From: Ciona savignyi
Lineage: Eukaryota; Chordata; Ascidiacea; Phlebobranchia; Cionidae
NCBI GenBank assembly: GCA_000149265.1
Contig: CH003035.1
Location: forward strand, 1,371,246 to 1,435,245
DNA length: 64,000 nucleotides
Direction: 5' to 3'
A model generated the notes under the pieces. That model did not search any database. It saw only the letters and a program-made list of their open reading frames with translations, and was not told the origin of the DNA. Both the position numbers and the translations under genes were made by a program. Shown here one piece after another: positions 1 to 14,200 of this stretch (position 1 is its first letter; every line of letters starts with the position of its first letter).

Positions 1-14
1 GATTCTTAAAGTAA

Positions 15-269
15 TGGATAGGATAAGGTGTAAACAGACGGGCAATCGTAAGATCACTTCGCGCCCATCGTCGGGTTAACGGAGCTATTTGAGTGTGTTG
101 TATATGAGAAACGTTCCTTTAATTTGGTAGAACCCAATAATACGCTGGGTTCAGGCAATGTGCGTAAAGTGACTTGACCAAGGACACAGCCGACTAGCTA
201 GCGACCAGTTTCGCCCCTGCAACCTTCCGATTGAAAGGCCGCGCACTTAACCGCCAGGCTATCCGGCCG
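15..269 (-). repeat. tRNA-derived SINE
   Basis: Full-length family copy. The head has a box-A-like TGGTCTAGCGG and box-B-like GGTTGCAGGTGCGAAAC; the body has ACAACACACTGCAATAGCT; the tail is (ATCCT)n. Near the 3' end of the MAM gene as visible. Confidence 0.85.
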
Positions 270-503
270 TTATATATATCCCACGTCCTTAGTCTAACTT
301 GCCTAAACTTTAATAATGTAAACTTAGAATAACCCAAGTGTGGAAATTCACGCACTTAGTGTGGCTGGCATATGGACACAGTTCTTCAATACGGGTTAAT
401 CATGCTAAATATAAGAGGAATTTCCGATCAACATAAAAGCGTCCGAAAAAAAAACGCGCCAGACTTTAAACATGAAGAGCCCAAAAAAGACATGGAATTT
501 CAC

Positions 504-2220
504 CTGGTATTCTTGTGCCGAAGATACACTCAAAGTCACATTTAAATGTTGCCATTCAATCGTTTTACCGTCACCAGTAACAGAATCCATCAGAGACTTA
601 GTACTTGATGTTGTTGCATATATATCCACATTTACATGCTCGGAATGTTTTACAACCAACCAAAATTGCATACAATACGAAATACCTGCTGCAAAATTTA
701 AACATATTGATAGAATAGGATACTAAGTTCATTTTAGAAGAATAGGAAAATACAGAGGACGTTACACTAATTCGCTTGGTGGGTTAGCGCGTCACCATTA
801 AGCCGAAAGGTTCCATTTAGAAACTGGTCGTTAGCTAGTTGGTTGTGTCCCTGGGCAAAGCACTTAACGGACATTGCCTGAGCCCAGCGGATTAATGGGT
901 TCTACAAAATGGAAGAAACGTCTGAATCATACCCACAACACACTGCAATAGCTCGGGTAACCCAGGTGAATATACAATTACCTATGTGTTATAGCCCATT
1001 GTGTTTTCACATTCACGGGATAAACATGACTATGCAATAATACAGTTTTACTCAATATCTTAATCCATCCATAGAGTTAAAGCATTCTTACCTGAAAGCG
1101 TGATTGGTGGTGATGTTAACACTGCTTTTGCTCCTTCGGGTTTTACACCATAATCACTAATCTGAGCAAAATACCCACCTGTACAATGAAGTGTTTGAAT
1201 TTAAAATGTACCATGTAGTTTAACTCATTTCTACCCTTGTTTAATCGAATTTCCCAATTAAATTTCAATTGTATTAAACATAAAATACTTATTACAGCAT
1301 GACAAAGCAGGATTATCAGGTAAAGCCTACCTATTTTGGCACTCAAGCAAATGTCTCAATTATTTTCTTAAACTGAATTTTTAGAAGAACCTATTGACAC
1401 TAGTTACTTATCACACAAGGGTGATATCAAATGGATAGCCTTTTTAACTAAAATTATGAAATTATGCTAGAAGTTTAGCTGTTAAATATAAAAGCTGCAT
1501 AGTGTTTCTATCAACCTTAAGGAAAATGACGAATTTATAGTTTTAAATATTCACACCTATATGTATCTTATCTGATACCCCAAAAATTAAGACTTAATCA
1601 GAGAGTTTATTGCTAGTAAAAAGCAGAAAATATGTTTCTTATCAACTTTATATATTTTAAACTGTCAAAAGTTAAGAGCATTTAAGCTGAATAATAAATA
1701 CCGTTTCCTGTATGTTCTTCATAATATGGCGAGTTTTCACTTGGTGTAAAGGTCCACATTAAATCATTTGAATGTCCAACCCAATCTATACAATGGTAAG
1801 TTGTTAATAAAAAAGTTAATTGCAACATTGTGTAACAACGAATTTGGCGCTCATTTTAAAACACCTTCATTTAAATAAGATTGTGTTTTTCAACCCTTTT
1901 GACCAACACAGTATTTAAATATTTTTTGAAATAATTCAGCACCTAAAAATTTGGGGATGCTCCTTTTTGAGATGAATGATTTAAAAATTGGTTGGTTGAA
2001 ATGTTTGGAGTACAATTTGTTGTACATTAACATTTACGTATGTTTCTGATCATGTATTTTGTAAGGGGGGTAAAAATAACAGTTAAATCTGACCTGCACA
2101 CAAACCATAGTCAAAAGTACAATTAAAGTTTCTTCCGTCACATGACCCAATGTTTATTGTGATGTCATCAAGACCAATGTCCGACTGTTCACCACCCCCG
2201 CGTACCGCTTCAAATAAGAT
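504..2220 (-). other. MAM domain 10, cut by the window edge
   Basis: Starts in exon 2094-2220, then 1702-1785 (DWVGHSNDLMWTF, EEHTGN), 1092-1178 (GGYFAQISDYG, VLTSPPITLS) and 504-688 (YCMQFWLVVKHSEHVNVDIY, EWQHLNVTL). The final DDI exon must lie beyond base 1. Confidence 0.88.
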
Positions 2221-5200
2221 CTAATAAATTAAAAAAATCATTTTACCTATATACAATAAAAGCTTTTTAAGGAAAAACTTTGCAATTCTAATGAATAAAA
2301 TGATCATATCATGCTTTTTCATCGTATGGTAATTATATTTTGTTTTTTCTTATAATATTCATATTTTTTTTTCATATAATAATCATATTTTGTTTTTTCC
2401 TATAATAATCATATTTTGTTTTTTCCTATAATAATCATATTACGATTTTTGATCATAATACGTATTATTTCATTCTATAATATTTTATGATATTATTTTA
2501 GAAAGGACCTGAACATTTGAAGATACGGGAATGAATGATATCAGAAAGTCTTGCCAATATCCAGTACTGTTGATTGAAGTGAGTAATTCAGTGCGCGAGC
2601 CTTGCATGTAAATATTAAGTTGTTGCCTGGAGCTCCTAACAATGCTCACAGAAAATGAAAGACAGTATTCTTCTGAAGCTGAAAAAATGTAAATTTTAAA
2701 TATAGTTTTTACCCAACTCACTAAAAGTGAATTTGGGCAACACTAAAAAAAGAAAAAGAGGCAAGAAGGAACACTGCTTACTATAACTAGTAATACTTAT
2801 TCAACCCTGCTCCAAACAATAAGCTTAAGCCTATAACTAATTCAAACTTTTCCCATAGCCATAATTCTAACCGCAACCCTGTAATCTTCATTTTAGGGTG
2901 AAGTTTCCCTTCTCCACTCCTTTTATCTCCTTTTAGGTTCCCCCCGATGTAATGACATTAGTGAGAAACTGTTATCATTTACAACGCTTTCTGTTAAGTT
3001 TACAGGATTCAAACCAAACATTTTATATAAGCTAGCAGTTTTTGAACTTGCCTTGGTATAAACATTACCATTTTTAAATCAGGTTTGATTGGGTAGATAA
3101 TATAAAATATAATATTCCTGTCTAAATTATACATAATACCCTGTATTTTTTCTGTTAACATAACGGTGGGCGCTAGGTGATCTGCTGATTGCCCATGTGT
3201 TATACATCTTGGTTTTCCCATTCACAGGGATAAACATGAATACCCTATGATATAATGTAAAAAATAAAATAAATTTTCTTACTGTTAAGATGAATATTAG
3301 GAGACTCCAGCACAGCTCTTTCTCCACCAAAAGGATCGCTAGTCGCAGCATATGCATATCTTCCAACTTTTCAAGTTTAAGATAATTATAAAAAAAACAC
3401 TTATTATTACCAATATATAATAAAATGTAGTACTGCACCATGTAGAAAAAAATTAACAATATTAAACGATTTTCTTTTTTAGTAGTATGACTTTTTTTTA
3501 ATAGTGTTTTTTAGTAGTGTAACTAGTAGTTTTTTAGTAGTGTGACTTTAGGCCAGTGCTTCTCAAATGGTGCGCCACAGGGGTTAGCTTGGTGTCCCAC
3601 ACTTACATTTCGTAAATTTACGACAGAGTGTGCATAGATCATAAACTACTAAATAGTTAGTGTCCAGTTCGTTCTTTTCCATTGTAACGTTAGTTATACA
3701 TTAACTTTCGAAAAACAAGAGCGCTCAAGAAACAGTAGTTTATTATTTTTCTTAAATTGTTTGACTATTTAGCATATTGTTTTGACTCCCCGTGCAAAGT
3801 GGCGCCCGTTCGTTTCTTAATTGGTCTCGGGTGCGCCACGAGGTCAAAAAGAACAAGAACCACTGCTTTAGACCATCAATTCGTTATAAATTAAAAATTT
3901 TATTGGTTTTGGGTAAAACAAAACACTTCTCACAATTTCTGTTTCGATCAGAAGATGGACCATTGTTGTTTGGTGTGGAACTATTACTAAACAACCAATC
4001 AGCGTCATCTGTTGTACTTTGACTCCAACCTGCAATAAAACTCACATGGTAGGATCATTTAGTAACGTACTGTACCATCAATCGATAAGTTGTATTCTTG
4101 AAACCAGTTCTATGCTAGTCAGTTTGACTTTTGGACAAGACAAATAACGGACTTCAACTGAACTTAGTGTTTAATTAAATTAACAAAATTTGTATAAATG
4201 ATTGTATTGTATTCAATGCACAGAAAAAGCTTTGATAACCCGATTTTGACAGAAGGTAAACTGATAATGGCCCATGGTATAACATTTACTGTTTTCCCAC
4301 TATCAGGATATGTGTAGTCTATCCTCAAAGACAAAACAGACAAAATATAAAGACCCTTTTCACCAACTTACCTTGACAGAAATCTTTGTTGGTATCAAAA
4401 GAACAATTAAAATCTGATAACTTAGTAATTATTCTCTCAGAAACTGAAATAAAAATCATGAATAGATAAGTTTTTTTTTGTGCTTAAGGCAAGCAATGGT
4501 GTTACCGGAGCATGGGCCAGGGTAAAGAAATATATCATCAAGAAGAACATTACATCTCCAAGATCCAGTTCCTTGAAAACCAATCTGTTGAATAAAAAGA
4601 CAAAATCACAGTGGGAAAATCTTAAATAGAAACTGATTCACACAGAAGAAAAATACAGTAGATTTTTTAGGACTGTCTCAATGATATCTCAAATGAAGGA
4701 CTGTCTCAATCATATTGAACACATTGCAATACCTTCAGTAACCTAATGATCAGTGAGAGGCTGATACCAGTGTAATACACTCCCTTCTGTAATTACAAGA
4801 CCATCTCTACAGCATTTGCATTCAGGGAAATGCAAATAAATATTCTATCCTTTTCTATATAGATCGATAATGTGGAGGTTAGGCATAAGGACCATACCTA
4901 AAGTTTAGTGTTTCCTATTCAACATTACCACTAATTCTGCAGAAAATACAGAAATTGAACATTGTCTTAACGCTAATCTTATGAAAATTGGTCTTTAATA
5001 TTTAAGTAATAACAAACAGTTGCATTCGAACCCTCCATTAAACTAAATTTAAACATTTTTTGCTAATATTACAAAAATATAAAAAGTTTTGTTAAAAATT
5101 TAACTACCTTATTGACCAAAATGGAAAGCATTATTGTAACAACTTCATGTTTAAAAAGTTTGTTTAAAATTAAATATTAATTGCTGTGTGACCACTACCT

Positions 5201-8200
5201 GAATCATTTGATCCTTTGGGGATGTTATTGGGATTAAACTCTGAGTCCAACTTTCTGTACTTTGAGTATACCATTTTATTATTTTTCTTTGAGGGTGAAG
5301 TAATGAAGCATTTGTATACAAGGTCACGTCTAGTCTTTCACATTTCGTTCCATACAGGTAGTACCAAAAGTCCAGACAAAACTTTTCGCCCGCTGTAAAT
5401 TCAATCGAAATTTAAACAGACTAAGTATTTTTTAACATCAGCTTTATACTGTACCTTGGGCAGATACGGCCGGTGTTATAAGCAAAGCCGAGAATCTGAG
5501 GCTCGTATAAGGCACATCTTCAATATAGGCAAAATTCCCCCCTATTAAATACAAACGACACAATTGAAATAATATAAAGTTTTTATAAGGGGTAAACAAT
5601 ACTTGTAAAAAACATTAGTAAGCATGGAGAATTTCTTAAATTTAAACTAAATTTGTCCTTAACGGATTGTAGTGCGCTTTTTGATGACAATTCAACTAGA
5701 AAGTTTGTCTTTAAATAATGATCTTTGCTGCTAAAATGTACTGCTAATATGGGTGAGAATTTGTATCCTTTCTTAATTTCTGCTTATTAACGCAGAGCTG
5801 CACAACTTAAATACTAAGTTTGTTAGAAGTATTAATTAGGAATGTCCTTATCCAAATCAGATTGGCTTTAAGATTTATTCTAAAAACAATAATTTTTAAA
5901 CTACAACTACGAATTGCTTTGAAATAGACTTACAGAGAAAAGTAGAATTACATGCCTATTTGATAAAATAATTGTAACTAATAATTATAGTTATCATTAC
6001 GATAAACTGACTGTGGGCACCAGGTATTCTAATGAATAGCCGTTTTAACATTCTGTACTGTTTTAACAATACTTTTAAAAAGTACAACCAGATATGGTCT
6101 TACTACAAACTGATATCTACTAAAATACATAAATTTTATAATATAAATCATAAACTTTAAAATTTAAGCCACATTTGATAAAATTCAAACTTGCCTTTGC
6201 TAGTATGATCAGATACGACAATTGTCCTATATCTTTTTTTAAATCTTCTTCCAAATTTCCAATTTTCCAAACCGTTAGTGGTTACCGGGTGACCATATGT
6301 ATAACCTGTTTATATAAACTTTGTTTATATTAACTGATTCAGAAAAGAGCTTTTTTCATGTGCTTTTACAGAAATCGTGTACTTGTTAAACTAAACAACT
6401 ATTATTTTTATAACTTTATGATATCTTAAATAGTTATTGACTGACCATCACACAATGGCACTGGATCATCAAAAGTACAATTAAATTTTGAAGGTGGACA
6501 TTCTCCTTCATACAAAACAATGTCGTCAATTCCAACATCAGAATACTGGTTGGAACCTCGAATGGCTTGGAGTCCAATCTTAAAGAATGATGTTTGATGA
6601 AAATATTTATCAAAGTTTCAGATTAAATGGTTTAAATAATGTTCCAAGGATATTGTTTTAACAAAATTTGAGCTGATGATTACTATAGTCGAAAGGTTGC
6701 AGGAGCAAAACTGGTTGCTAGCTAGACAGTTGTGTCCTTGGGCAAGGCACTTAATGATCATTACCCGAACCCAGCAAATTAATGGGTTCTACCAAATTCA
6801 AGGAATGTGTCTATCATATACAACACACTGCAATAGCTCCGGTACCAGGTGATCTAACGATTGCCTGTGTGTTAACTCCCTTGGTTTTCCCATTCACGGG
6901 GATAAACATGAATATCCTATCCTATCCCATCCTAACTGAACCTTTAAATGAAAAAAAGGCCAACTTACAAAGTAATTTGAGTTTAACTGTTGAATTTCCA
7001 GAACAGCACGTTGCCAGAAGATTTCAGTGTGTGTGTATGTCTTAATCAAAGTACTTTCTCGAAACCTTTTAGAGTTTGATTTTAAAACATTCAATCTACC
7101 ACCTCCATTTCCATATATGTGAAACCAAAAGCTCAAGCAGTAATTGATATCTGAGATTTTTTAAATTGGGTCATGTACACTTAGGTAAATTTTGAACACA
7201 AAATTTTTCAGTTAGAAATTGCATAGCTGAAGCCATAACCCATGAATATGAATGTATAAGCAAAATCAAAGGCTAACAATTTAACAAAACATAAATACGT
7301 CTTGACAACATACTTTTTGCTCGGACACGAGGCGAAATCATAATTGCACTTTCTCCTTGTGTTCCACTGTTCGCTTCAATAAATGCAAAAAATCCACCTG
7401 GTTCAAACAAGGTAATTACTGGTGAACATTTCAAAATAGGATAGGATAGGATATTCATGTTTATCCCCGTGAATGAGAAAACCTAGGGGGTTATCACACG
7501 GGCAATCGTCAGATCACCTCGCGCCCATCGTCGGGTTACCGGAGCTATTGCAGTGTGTTGTATATGATAGACATGTTCCTTTAATTTGGTAGAACCCATT
7601 AATCCGCTGGGTTCAGGCGATGTCCGTAAAGTGCCTTGCCCAAGGACACAACCGACTAGCTAGCGACCAGTTTAGCACCTGCAACCTTTCGATTGAAAGG
7701 CGACGCACTTAACCGCTAGACCACCGAGCCGAAAATCGTGCAGATGTCGACGAACCGTTGTTAGTGTGATCATGTGTCGGACCAGTTCCACGGGTATTGG
7801 TTGGCGTGTTACGGAATCTCCAGCCTATTGTGTCGGAACGACCACGAGACCAACCTTTATATATTGAATACAGAATTAAGTGTTAACTTTCTAACCACAT
7901 GTTTAACAACCACTATTTGTAAAACACATGCTGTATGCCATATATTCATGTTACATGGTCCGTAATCACAATTTGTATTTTATACACCGAGTATGTGTCT
8001 GAACGACCACGAGACCAACCTTTATATATTAAATAAGAAAATAACGAAATTATATGTTAATTAATTGAATCATAGTTTTGCTTTTTACACACTTTTAGGG
8101 TAAGCTTAGGTATGTCACGCCTTAAATCATAGAATTTGACAGCTCAAATCAAAAAGAAATTAAAGTAAGTTAAAAGGTTAAGGGTTTAAAACCTTTTAAG

Positions 8201-11200
8201 TTTTTCTATGTATCCTTAAAAGGCACTTGGATATTCTTTGCAATAATGGAACCTAGTTTAACTTCATTTTTTTGCTTTACAATAATGAAGAAAAGAATGA
8301 TTAATAAATATAACAAAAACTGGAAAAGAAAGCAAAGCTATATTACCAATAGTAGCCGTATGAATTTTAAATTAATTATGTCATTATTATTAGTAATAAA
8401 AGTGTTAAAGATAAGTGTGGGATTGTCAGTTTCAGCTATCATGAGTAAAGTCACCATCCTGTATTTCCTGTAACCTAACTCAGGGGATGTATTATACCAG
8501 TGCTACTCAAATGGTGCGCCGGGAAAAAAGTTGTGCACCACACTTGCATTTCGTGAATTTACAACAGAGTGTGCATGGATTATAAGCTACTAAATTGTTA
8601 GTGTCTAGTTCGTTTTTTCCATTGTAACGTTGGTTCTACATTAACTTTCGAAAACCAAGAGCACTCAAGAAACAGTAACTTCGTTATGTGGAAAATCCGG
8701 TGTAAAATTATTTAAATTAAACTTTTAATTTTCCACATTTTTTCTAAATTGTTTGAGTATTTAGCATATTGTTTTGACTTCCCATGCAAAGTGCGCTAGC
8801 CGTTTCTTAATTGGTCTCGGGTGCGCCACGAGGTCAAAAAGATCGAGAACCACTGCATTATACAGAAAAATAAGTTTACCTAAACACAGCATTTGATGAT
8901 CAAAACTGCAATTAAAAGGCAAATCAATACAGGGCACATTATGCAGCTTAATGTCATCTAGTAAGATCATGTCTGTATGGGCTACAAATTCTGCTTCAAA
9001 CATAATCTGCAACACAATAAATATTAAGTGTTATTTTATTATTTTAAGTATTGATTTTGTAGTTAAAATAAAAACAAAAACTTGAATAAATGAGGTTATT
9101 TTTTACCGTCACAGATATAGAAGCCATCTTTTGTATTTTATACCAAGTTACCGACTGGTTAGTCTGGTGGTTTAGTGTGACGCCTTTCAACCGAAAGGCT
9201 GCAGGTACGAAACTGGTGCCTAGCTAGGCCTATTTAGTTATGTCCTTGGTAATAGCACTTAACGGACATTGCCTGAACCCAGCGGATTAATGGGTTCTAC
9301 TAAATTAAAGGAACATGTCTATCATACACAACACACTGCAATAGCTCCGGTAACCCGACGATGGGCGCGAGGTGATCTGACGATTGCCCGTGTGATAACC
9401 CCCTTGGTTTTCCCATTCACGGGAAAAAAATAAATATACTATCCTCCTAACATAAAAATCCTATCCTACCAGTTTAAAATAACATGGGATGAAATGAATG
9501 GTAATTACCTGAACAGGTTGACTCAACCGTTTTAATGATATTGCTGCATGGTTCCACCATGGCCGATTTGCTCTCTCAGATTTAAGTAGCTTTGATGTTG
9601 TGTTTGATATTTTATATACATTAATTCGTTCAATGGGTCTAGAACCTCTTAAGTAAAATGCGTAAGTAAGGCAATATCTCCGGGATGCTGTAAGAAATAA
9701 AAAATGGGTATTTAAACATGGATAGCAAAGAGTAAGTCAAAAAAAGTCAAAGTGTGTTAATGTTTATCTCCGTGAATGAGAAAACCAAGGGGGTTAACAC
9801 ACGGGCAATCGTCAGATCACCTCGCGCCCACCGTCAGGTTACCCGAGCTACTGCAATGTGTTGACTATAATAGACAAGTTCCTTTAATTTGGTAGAACCC
9901 ATTAATCCGCTGGGTTTAGACAATGTCCGTAAAGTGCCTTGCCCAAGGACACAACCGACTAGCTAGCGACCAGTTTCGCACCTGCAACCTTTCGATTGAA
10001 AGGCGACGCACTTTACCGCTAGACCAACCGGCCGGACAAATAGTATTTTAACATAGATAGCAAAGATTAATTTAACATAAAAAGCAAAGAGTAATTCATT
10101 ATAAACAGCAATTGGTAATATCTTGTAAACTATTTATGTAAATAATATTTAATAGAGTTGTTTATTTAGGTATAAATTAAAGTGTTGCACTGAGCTACAC
10201 TACACTAGCAGTAAGGTTGAACAATAAAATGCACTGTTCAAACCGTAAGGGTAAATAGGTTGAACAAACTAAAAAGATTACAGAGAAATGAGCAACCTTA
10301 CCAACCGAGCCCATTTACTGTTTTTTAATGGGTGTTACTAGTTACATGGTTACAGCGACAAGTGATAACCAAATTTCAGTCAGAGCAGCCAAAACCTCCT
10401 ATAAGGTAGGTTGTAATATCCGTGGATAATTTATTACCATTATAAAGTTTACAGGGTGCCTCTAAATACTAAAGGATCGCTTGGATCTCTTGGAGTGCTT
10501 AGATCACTTAGATTGCTATGGAAAGTAATTCTAACCCTGTCCTAAATACTGAGCTTAACCCCAGAACTAACTTTAACCCCAACAGTAACATTAATATCAT
10601 GGCTATTGTAATTACGGGGTATAGTAAGCGATCCAAGCAATTTAAGCGCTCCATGCGATCTAAGCGATCCTGTAGTATTTAGAGGTACCGAAGTTTACGT
10701 GCTTGTCTACTGGGCCATATCTCAGATACAATAAAAAATATTATATTAAACATATTGGAAAAGTTTAAGTAACTTACTGTTGAGTGTTACTAGGGGGGAT
10801 ATGATTCGTGCATATTTTGTTCCTGCACTATAACTAGTGATCGGCACATATGCAAATCGACCACCTGAGATAGATTTAACAGTTTAAAATTATAACATGT
10901 TGCAAAATTTGTTTTGTTGTATCATTTATCAGAACAAAATAGTGAAGTTACTTACCGATTAAAGATCGTTCAAAGTTACATAAAAATGTGGATTATTGAA
11001 AAGGATAAATAGAAAACCTACCATTTCTTGTATAATCATATACACCATAATGGTCTGAAACTCCAGGAAAATTCTGATCAGAAAATAACCATTTTCTGCT
11101 GTTGTTGCTGGTTATTTGAGTCCAACCTAGAAAAACAACACCATTTCACAAGTTTATCAATATATGTTTTTTGTCCGTATTAATAAGTTTAAAAATTTAA

Positions 11201-14200
11201 TACTCTTTGGAAATACCAATATGGTTTTAGAAAATTGCTATGTGTTACTGGCAATATGATATATGCACAAAATACGAACATACCTTAACAATAGAGTACA
11301 CATTGTTATTGATATAGGTAAATATACACTAATCTTCTGTATTTTTTATACCAGTACTGAGTTTAAATGTTCATTACTTTTTAATTTATTTAATTGGTGT
11401 ATCAGTTGTGTTATGATGAATAAATGGAAAGCACAATTGGCTGTAAAACAATATCACTGTTGGCGGGTGAATATAACCCTATCTATGTTATTTAAAACAT
11501 AAATTTATGTTGCTTGGTATAAATTATTTATTTATCATTGTTATTTTGAATAAATTTTCTCTTTTATTCAATACCATTAAATAAGCACTGTTATCTTGTA
11601 AATCTTGTGGCTATTTAGGTTTGAGGACTAGTTAAGTCAATGGCAACAAAATAAAAGGAATAATTTACCGTTGCAAAATGATCCAAGGTTAAACTGACAG
11701 CTAAAGTTCGATGGAGTGACATGTTGCAGTTTTTCTGCAAAAAATACTTGAATTAGACAGTGTCAACAAAATAATAAAAACACAGTTAGTAAAACAACAT
11801 TTTAGACTGTATACTTAGTTTAGTTTATTCATATTTTGCCCTAGTATTTAAAAATGGCAAGCGAGTGTAATAACGACACGGGAACAGGAAAAGACGGCAA
11901 AACGAAAAGTCGTTAAAACACGCCTTTGAAAAAAAAGGATATAATTTGAAAGTCATTCTTGAAGCTATATGTTTTATGGGGGAACCCCCTTTGGAGGTAT
12001 CTATTGAAAATCGCGTTTCAGCTTATCTGGCAGTAAAACAATTTTGTAAAGCAGATAAAAAGTAAAAAAAAAAACCAAAAAAAATTAGTGTTTTCCTTTG
12101 TTCCAAAGGGAATTTATGATGATGCCTAATTTCAGATTTTATTTACCAAGACAAGCACCAGGATATGCAAAGACATCATCAAGAGCAACTGCAGATTGGC
12201 CAACTGTAAATGCTCGAAACCCAATCTAGAGAATAGTTGTTATCAGACTAAAGAATCCAAATGAAAAAAATCACAAGACAAACCCGAATTGCATTGCCAG
12301 TTCCTTGAACAGAAACTTTTCCGTGTTGCCAGTATGATTCAGTGGTACTAAACCATTTTAATACTTTGGTAGAACTGTAAGCAAGCTCTCTTTCAAAATA
12401 ATATACATCCAATCGTGCTGTGCCAGAAATATAAAACCAAAAATCCAAGCAATATGTTTCACCCTCTGGCAAACAATCAATTGTTAGTTAGTACAAGCCT
12501 ACAGCAAAACTCCATTTTTAAGTTATTGTATACTGTTATTTTAGGCAGATAGGATAGGATATAGGATAAGATATTTAAGTTTAACCCCGTGAATGAAGAA
12601 ACCAAGAGGGTTAACATGAGGCAATCGTCAGATCACCTTGTGCCAACTGTCGTAGCTTTTGCAGTGTGTTGTGTATGATCCACATGTTCCTTCAATTTAG
12701 TAGAAACTATCTGCTGGGCAGGCAATGTAGGGTAAATGCCTTGTACAAGGACAAAACCGACTAGCTAGTGACCAGTTTAAACCTGCAACCCTTTAGCTGA
12801 AATGAGACGCACTGACCCACCTAGCTAATTAGTTGGACTTAAATAGGATCTTTGTATCCCTTTTATACTACACTTTAAAATAGCATTATAAATTGTAATA
12901 ATAATAAATACTCCCATTCTAATGACAGTCAACCACTACCATGGCCCAATTTAACCTAAGTTCGTAATGTCTTCGTAAGAACTGAGCAGATTTGCCAATT
13001 AATGTTCTACCGAAAAATTTGCAATTGGTATCAGAGTTGGTCTAACGGTTAAGTGCGTCGCTTTTCAATCGAAAGGTTGCAGGTGCGAAACTGGTCGCTA
13101 GCTAGTCGGTTGTGTCCAGCGGATTAATGGGTTCTACCAAATTGAAGGAACATGTCTATTATATACAACACACTGCAATAGCTCCGGTAACCCGACGATT
13201 GGCGCGAGGTGATCTGACGATTGCCCGTGTGATAACCCCCTTGGTTTTCCCATTCACAGGGATAAAGATGAATATCTTATCCTATCCTATCCTGGTATGT
13301 AAAAAATATAACAAAAAGAAAAAGTTACAAAATTAATTAAAAAAAATATCTTTCTTGCAATATAAAGCAATGCCTACTTACCACGTATAAACAATGGTGG
13401 TGAACTAATCAAAGGAATACTCCCACCCACTGCAAGAGCATACTTTCCACCTGATATATATCAATATAAATAGCTATTAAAAATTAAAATTACTTTTTAA
13501 GGTTGTTTAGCAAACTGAGGTATGTACAGCTGCTTGTTAATGCAGAAAAGTTGAAAAAAAACTTGTTAGAGAAATACAAAATTGGTAGTCAAAAACTACA
13601 GAATTGGTAGTCAAAAATACAAAATTGGTAGTCAAAAATACAAAATTGGTATTCAAAAACTACAAAATTGGTAGTCAAAAACTACAAAATTGATAGTCAA
13701 AAACTACAGAATTGGTAGTCAAAAATACAAAATTGGTAGTCAAAAACTACAAAATTGGTAGTTAAAAACTACAAAATTGGTAGTTAAAAACTACAAAATT
13801 GGTAGTTAAAAACTACAAAATTGGTAATCAAAAAATACAAATATTTTTCTCACAACTGTAACTGCATAGATATGCGATAACAGGCAATGAAAGTATCCAA
13901 ACCATTTCCAGTGTGATCAGAACTTGGAGTAGCATTGCTATGACGTAACAGTGAACCATCTCTATATATCCATTTTGCAATTGAACCACCAAACCAACCT
14001 TTGATTAGAATTATTTTTTATAGAAATACAGGTTTTGATGTTTTTTTTTATATTTTTAATATAAGCTAATAGATGTCTTCATGACTTTAACATTGGTCCA
14101 ACAAACTTAAAAGCTGGGGTGTATATTTTTTTAAATTAAATATGAGGCACATTTTTCTCCAACAACATAAATGTTATGAATACTTTAGTTTACGTGCAAT

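Larger units (their letters stand above)
2094..4443 (-). other. MAM domain 9
   Basis: Exons 4372-4443 (separate linker exon, FNCSFDTNKDFCQ), 3934-4029 (GWSQSTTDDADW), 3283-3366 (GRYAYAATSDP, LESPNIHLN), 2509-2678 (YCLSFSVSI, YWQDFLI) and 2094-2220 (ILFEAVRGGGEQSDIG, LDDITINIGSC, then the MAM10 start FNCTFDYGLCA). The donor after 2509 (GTCCTT) is weak. Confidence 0.88.
6446..9006 (-). other. MAM domain 7
   Basis: Starts in exon 8880-9006, then 7756-7854 (GWSRGRSDTIGWRF, GPTHDHTNN), 7314-7397 (GGFFAFIEANSG, IMISPRVRAK), 6969-7150 (YCLSFWFHIYGNGGGRLNV, WQRAVL) and 6446-6578 (IGLQAIRG, GIDDIVLYEGECP, then the MAM8 start FNCTFDDPVPLCD). Confidence 0.9.
8880..11734 (-). other. MAM domain 6
   Basis: Exons 11669-11734 (separate linker exon, NFSCQFNLGSFCN), 11022-11126 (GWTQITSNNSRKW, SDHYGVYDY), 10778-10864 (GGRFAYVPI, IISPLVTLN), 9509-9687 (YCLTYAFYLRGSRP, WWNHAAI) and 8880-9006 (IMFEAEF, LLDDIKLHNVPC, then the MAM7 start FNCSFDHQMLCL). 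Confidence 0.9.
12147..13998 (-). other. MAM domain 5 (N-terminal part in the gap)
   Basis: Exons 13903-13998 (GWFGGSIAKWIY, ending DHTGN), 13382-13450 (GGKYALAVGG, SSPPLFIR), 12284-12465 (YCLDFWFYISGTARLDVYY, LKWF, YWQHGKV) and 12147-12225 (IGFRAF, ALDDVFAYPGACL). A minisatellite fills most of the intron between the first two. Confidence 0.9.

Noticed and set aside
472..726. 84-codon plus-strand frame
   Set aside because: Antisense shadow of MAM exon 504-688.
4690..4855. Possible very old SINE copy
   Set aside because: Only scattered resemblance (CACATTGCAATACC, AAATATTCTATCC); too diverged to list as a feature.
13112..13336. Recurrent peptide containing GSTKLKERVYHIQHTAI, seen at many places (e.g. 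13112, 21324, 23902, 24415, 28735, 33224, 40357)
   Set aside because: This is the translation of the SINE body; frames differ in their ends and break at random, so it is not a protein family.
13573..13845. CRISPR-like regular repeats (also 40818-41088)
   Set aside because: Short tandem repeats without unique spacers, in introns of animal genes; they are minisatellites.
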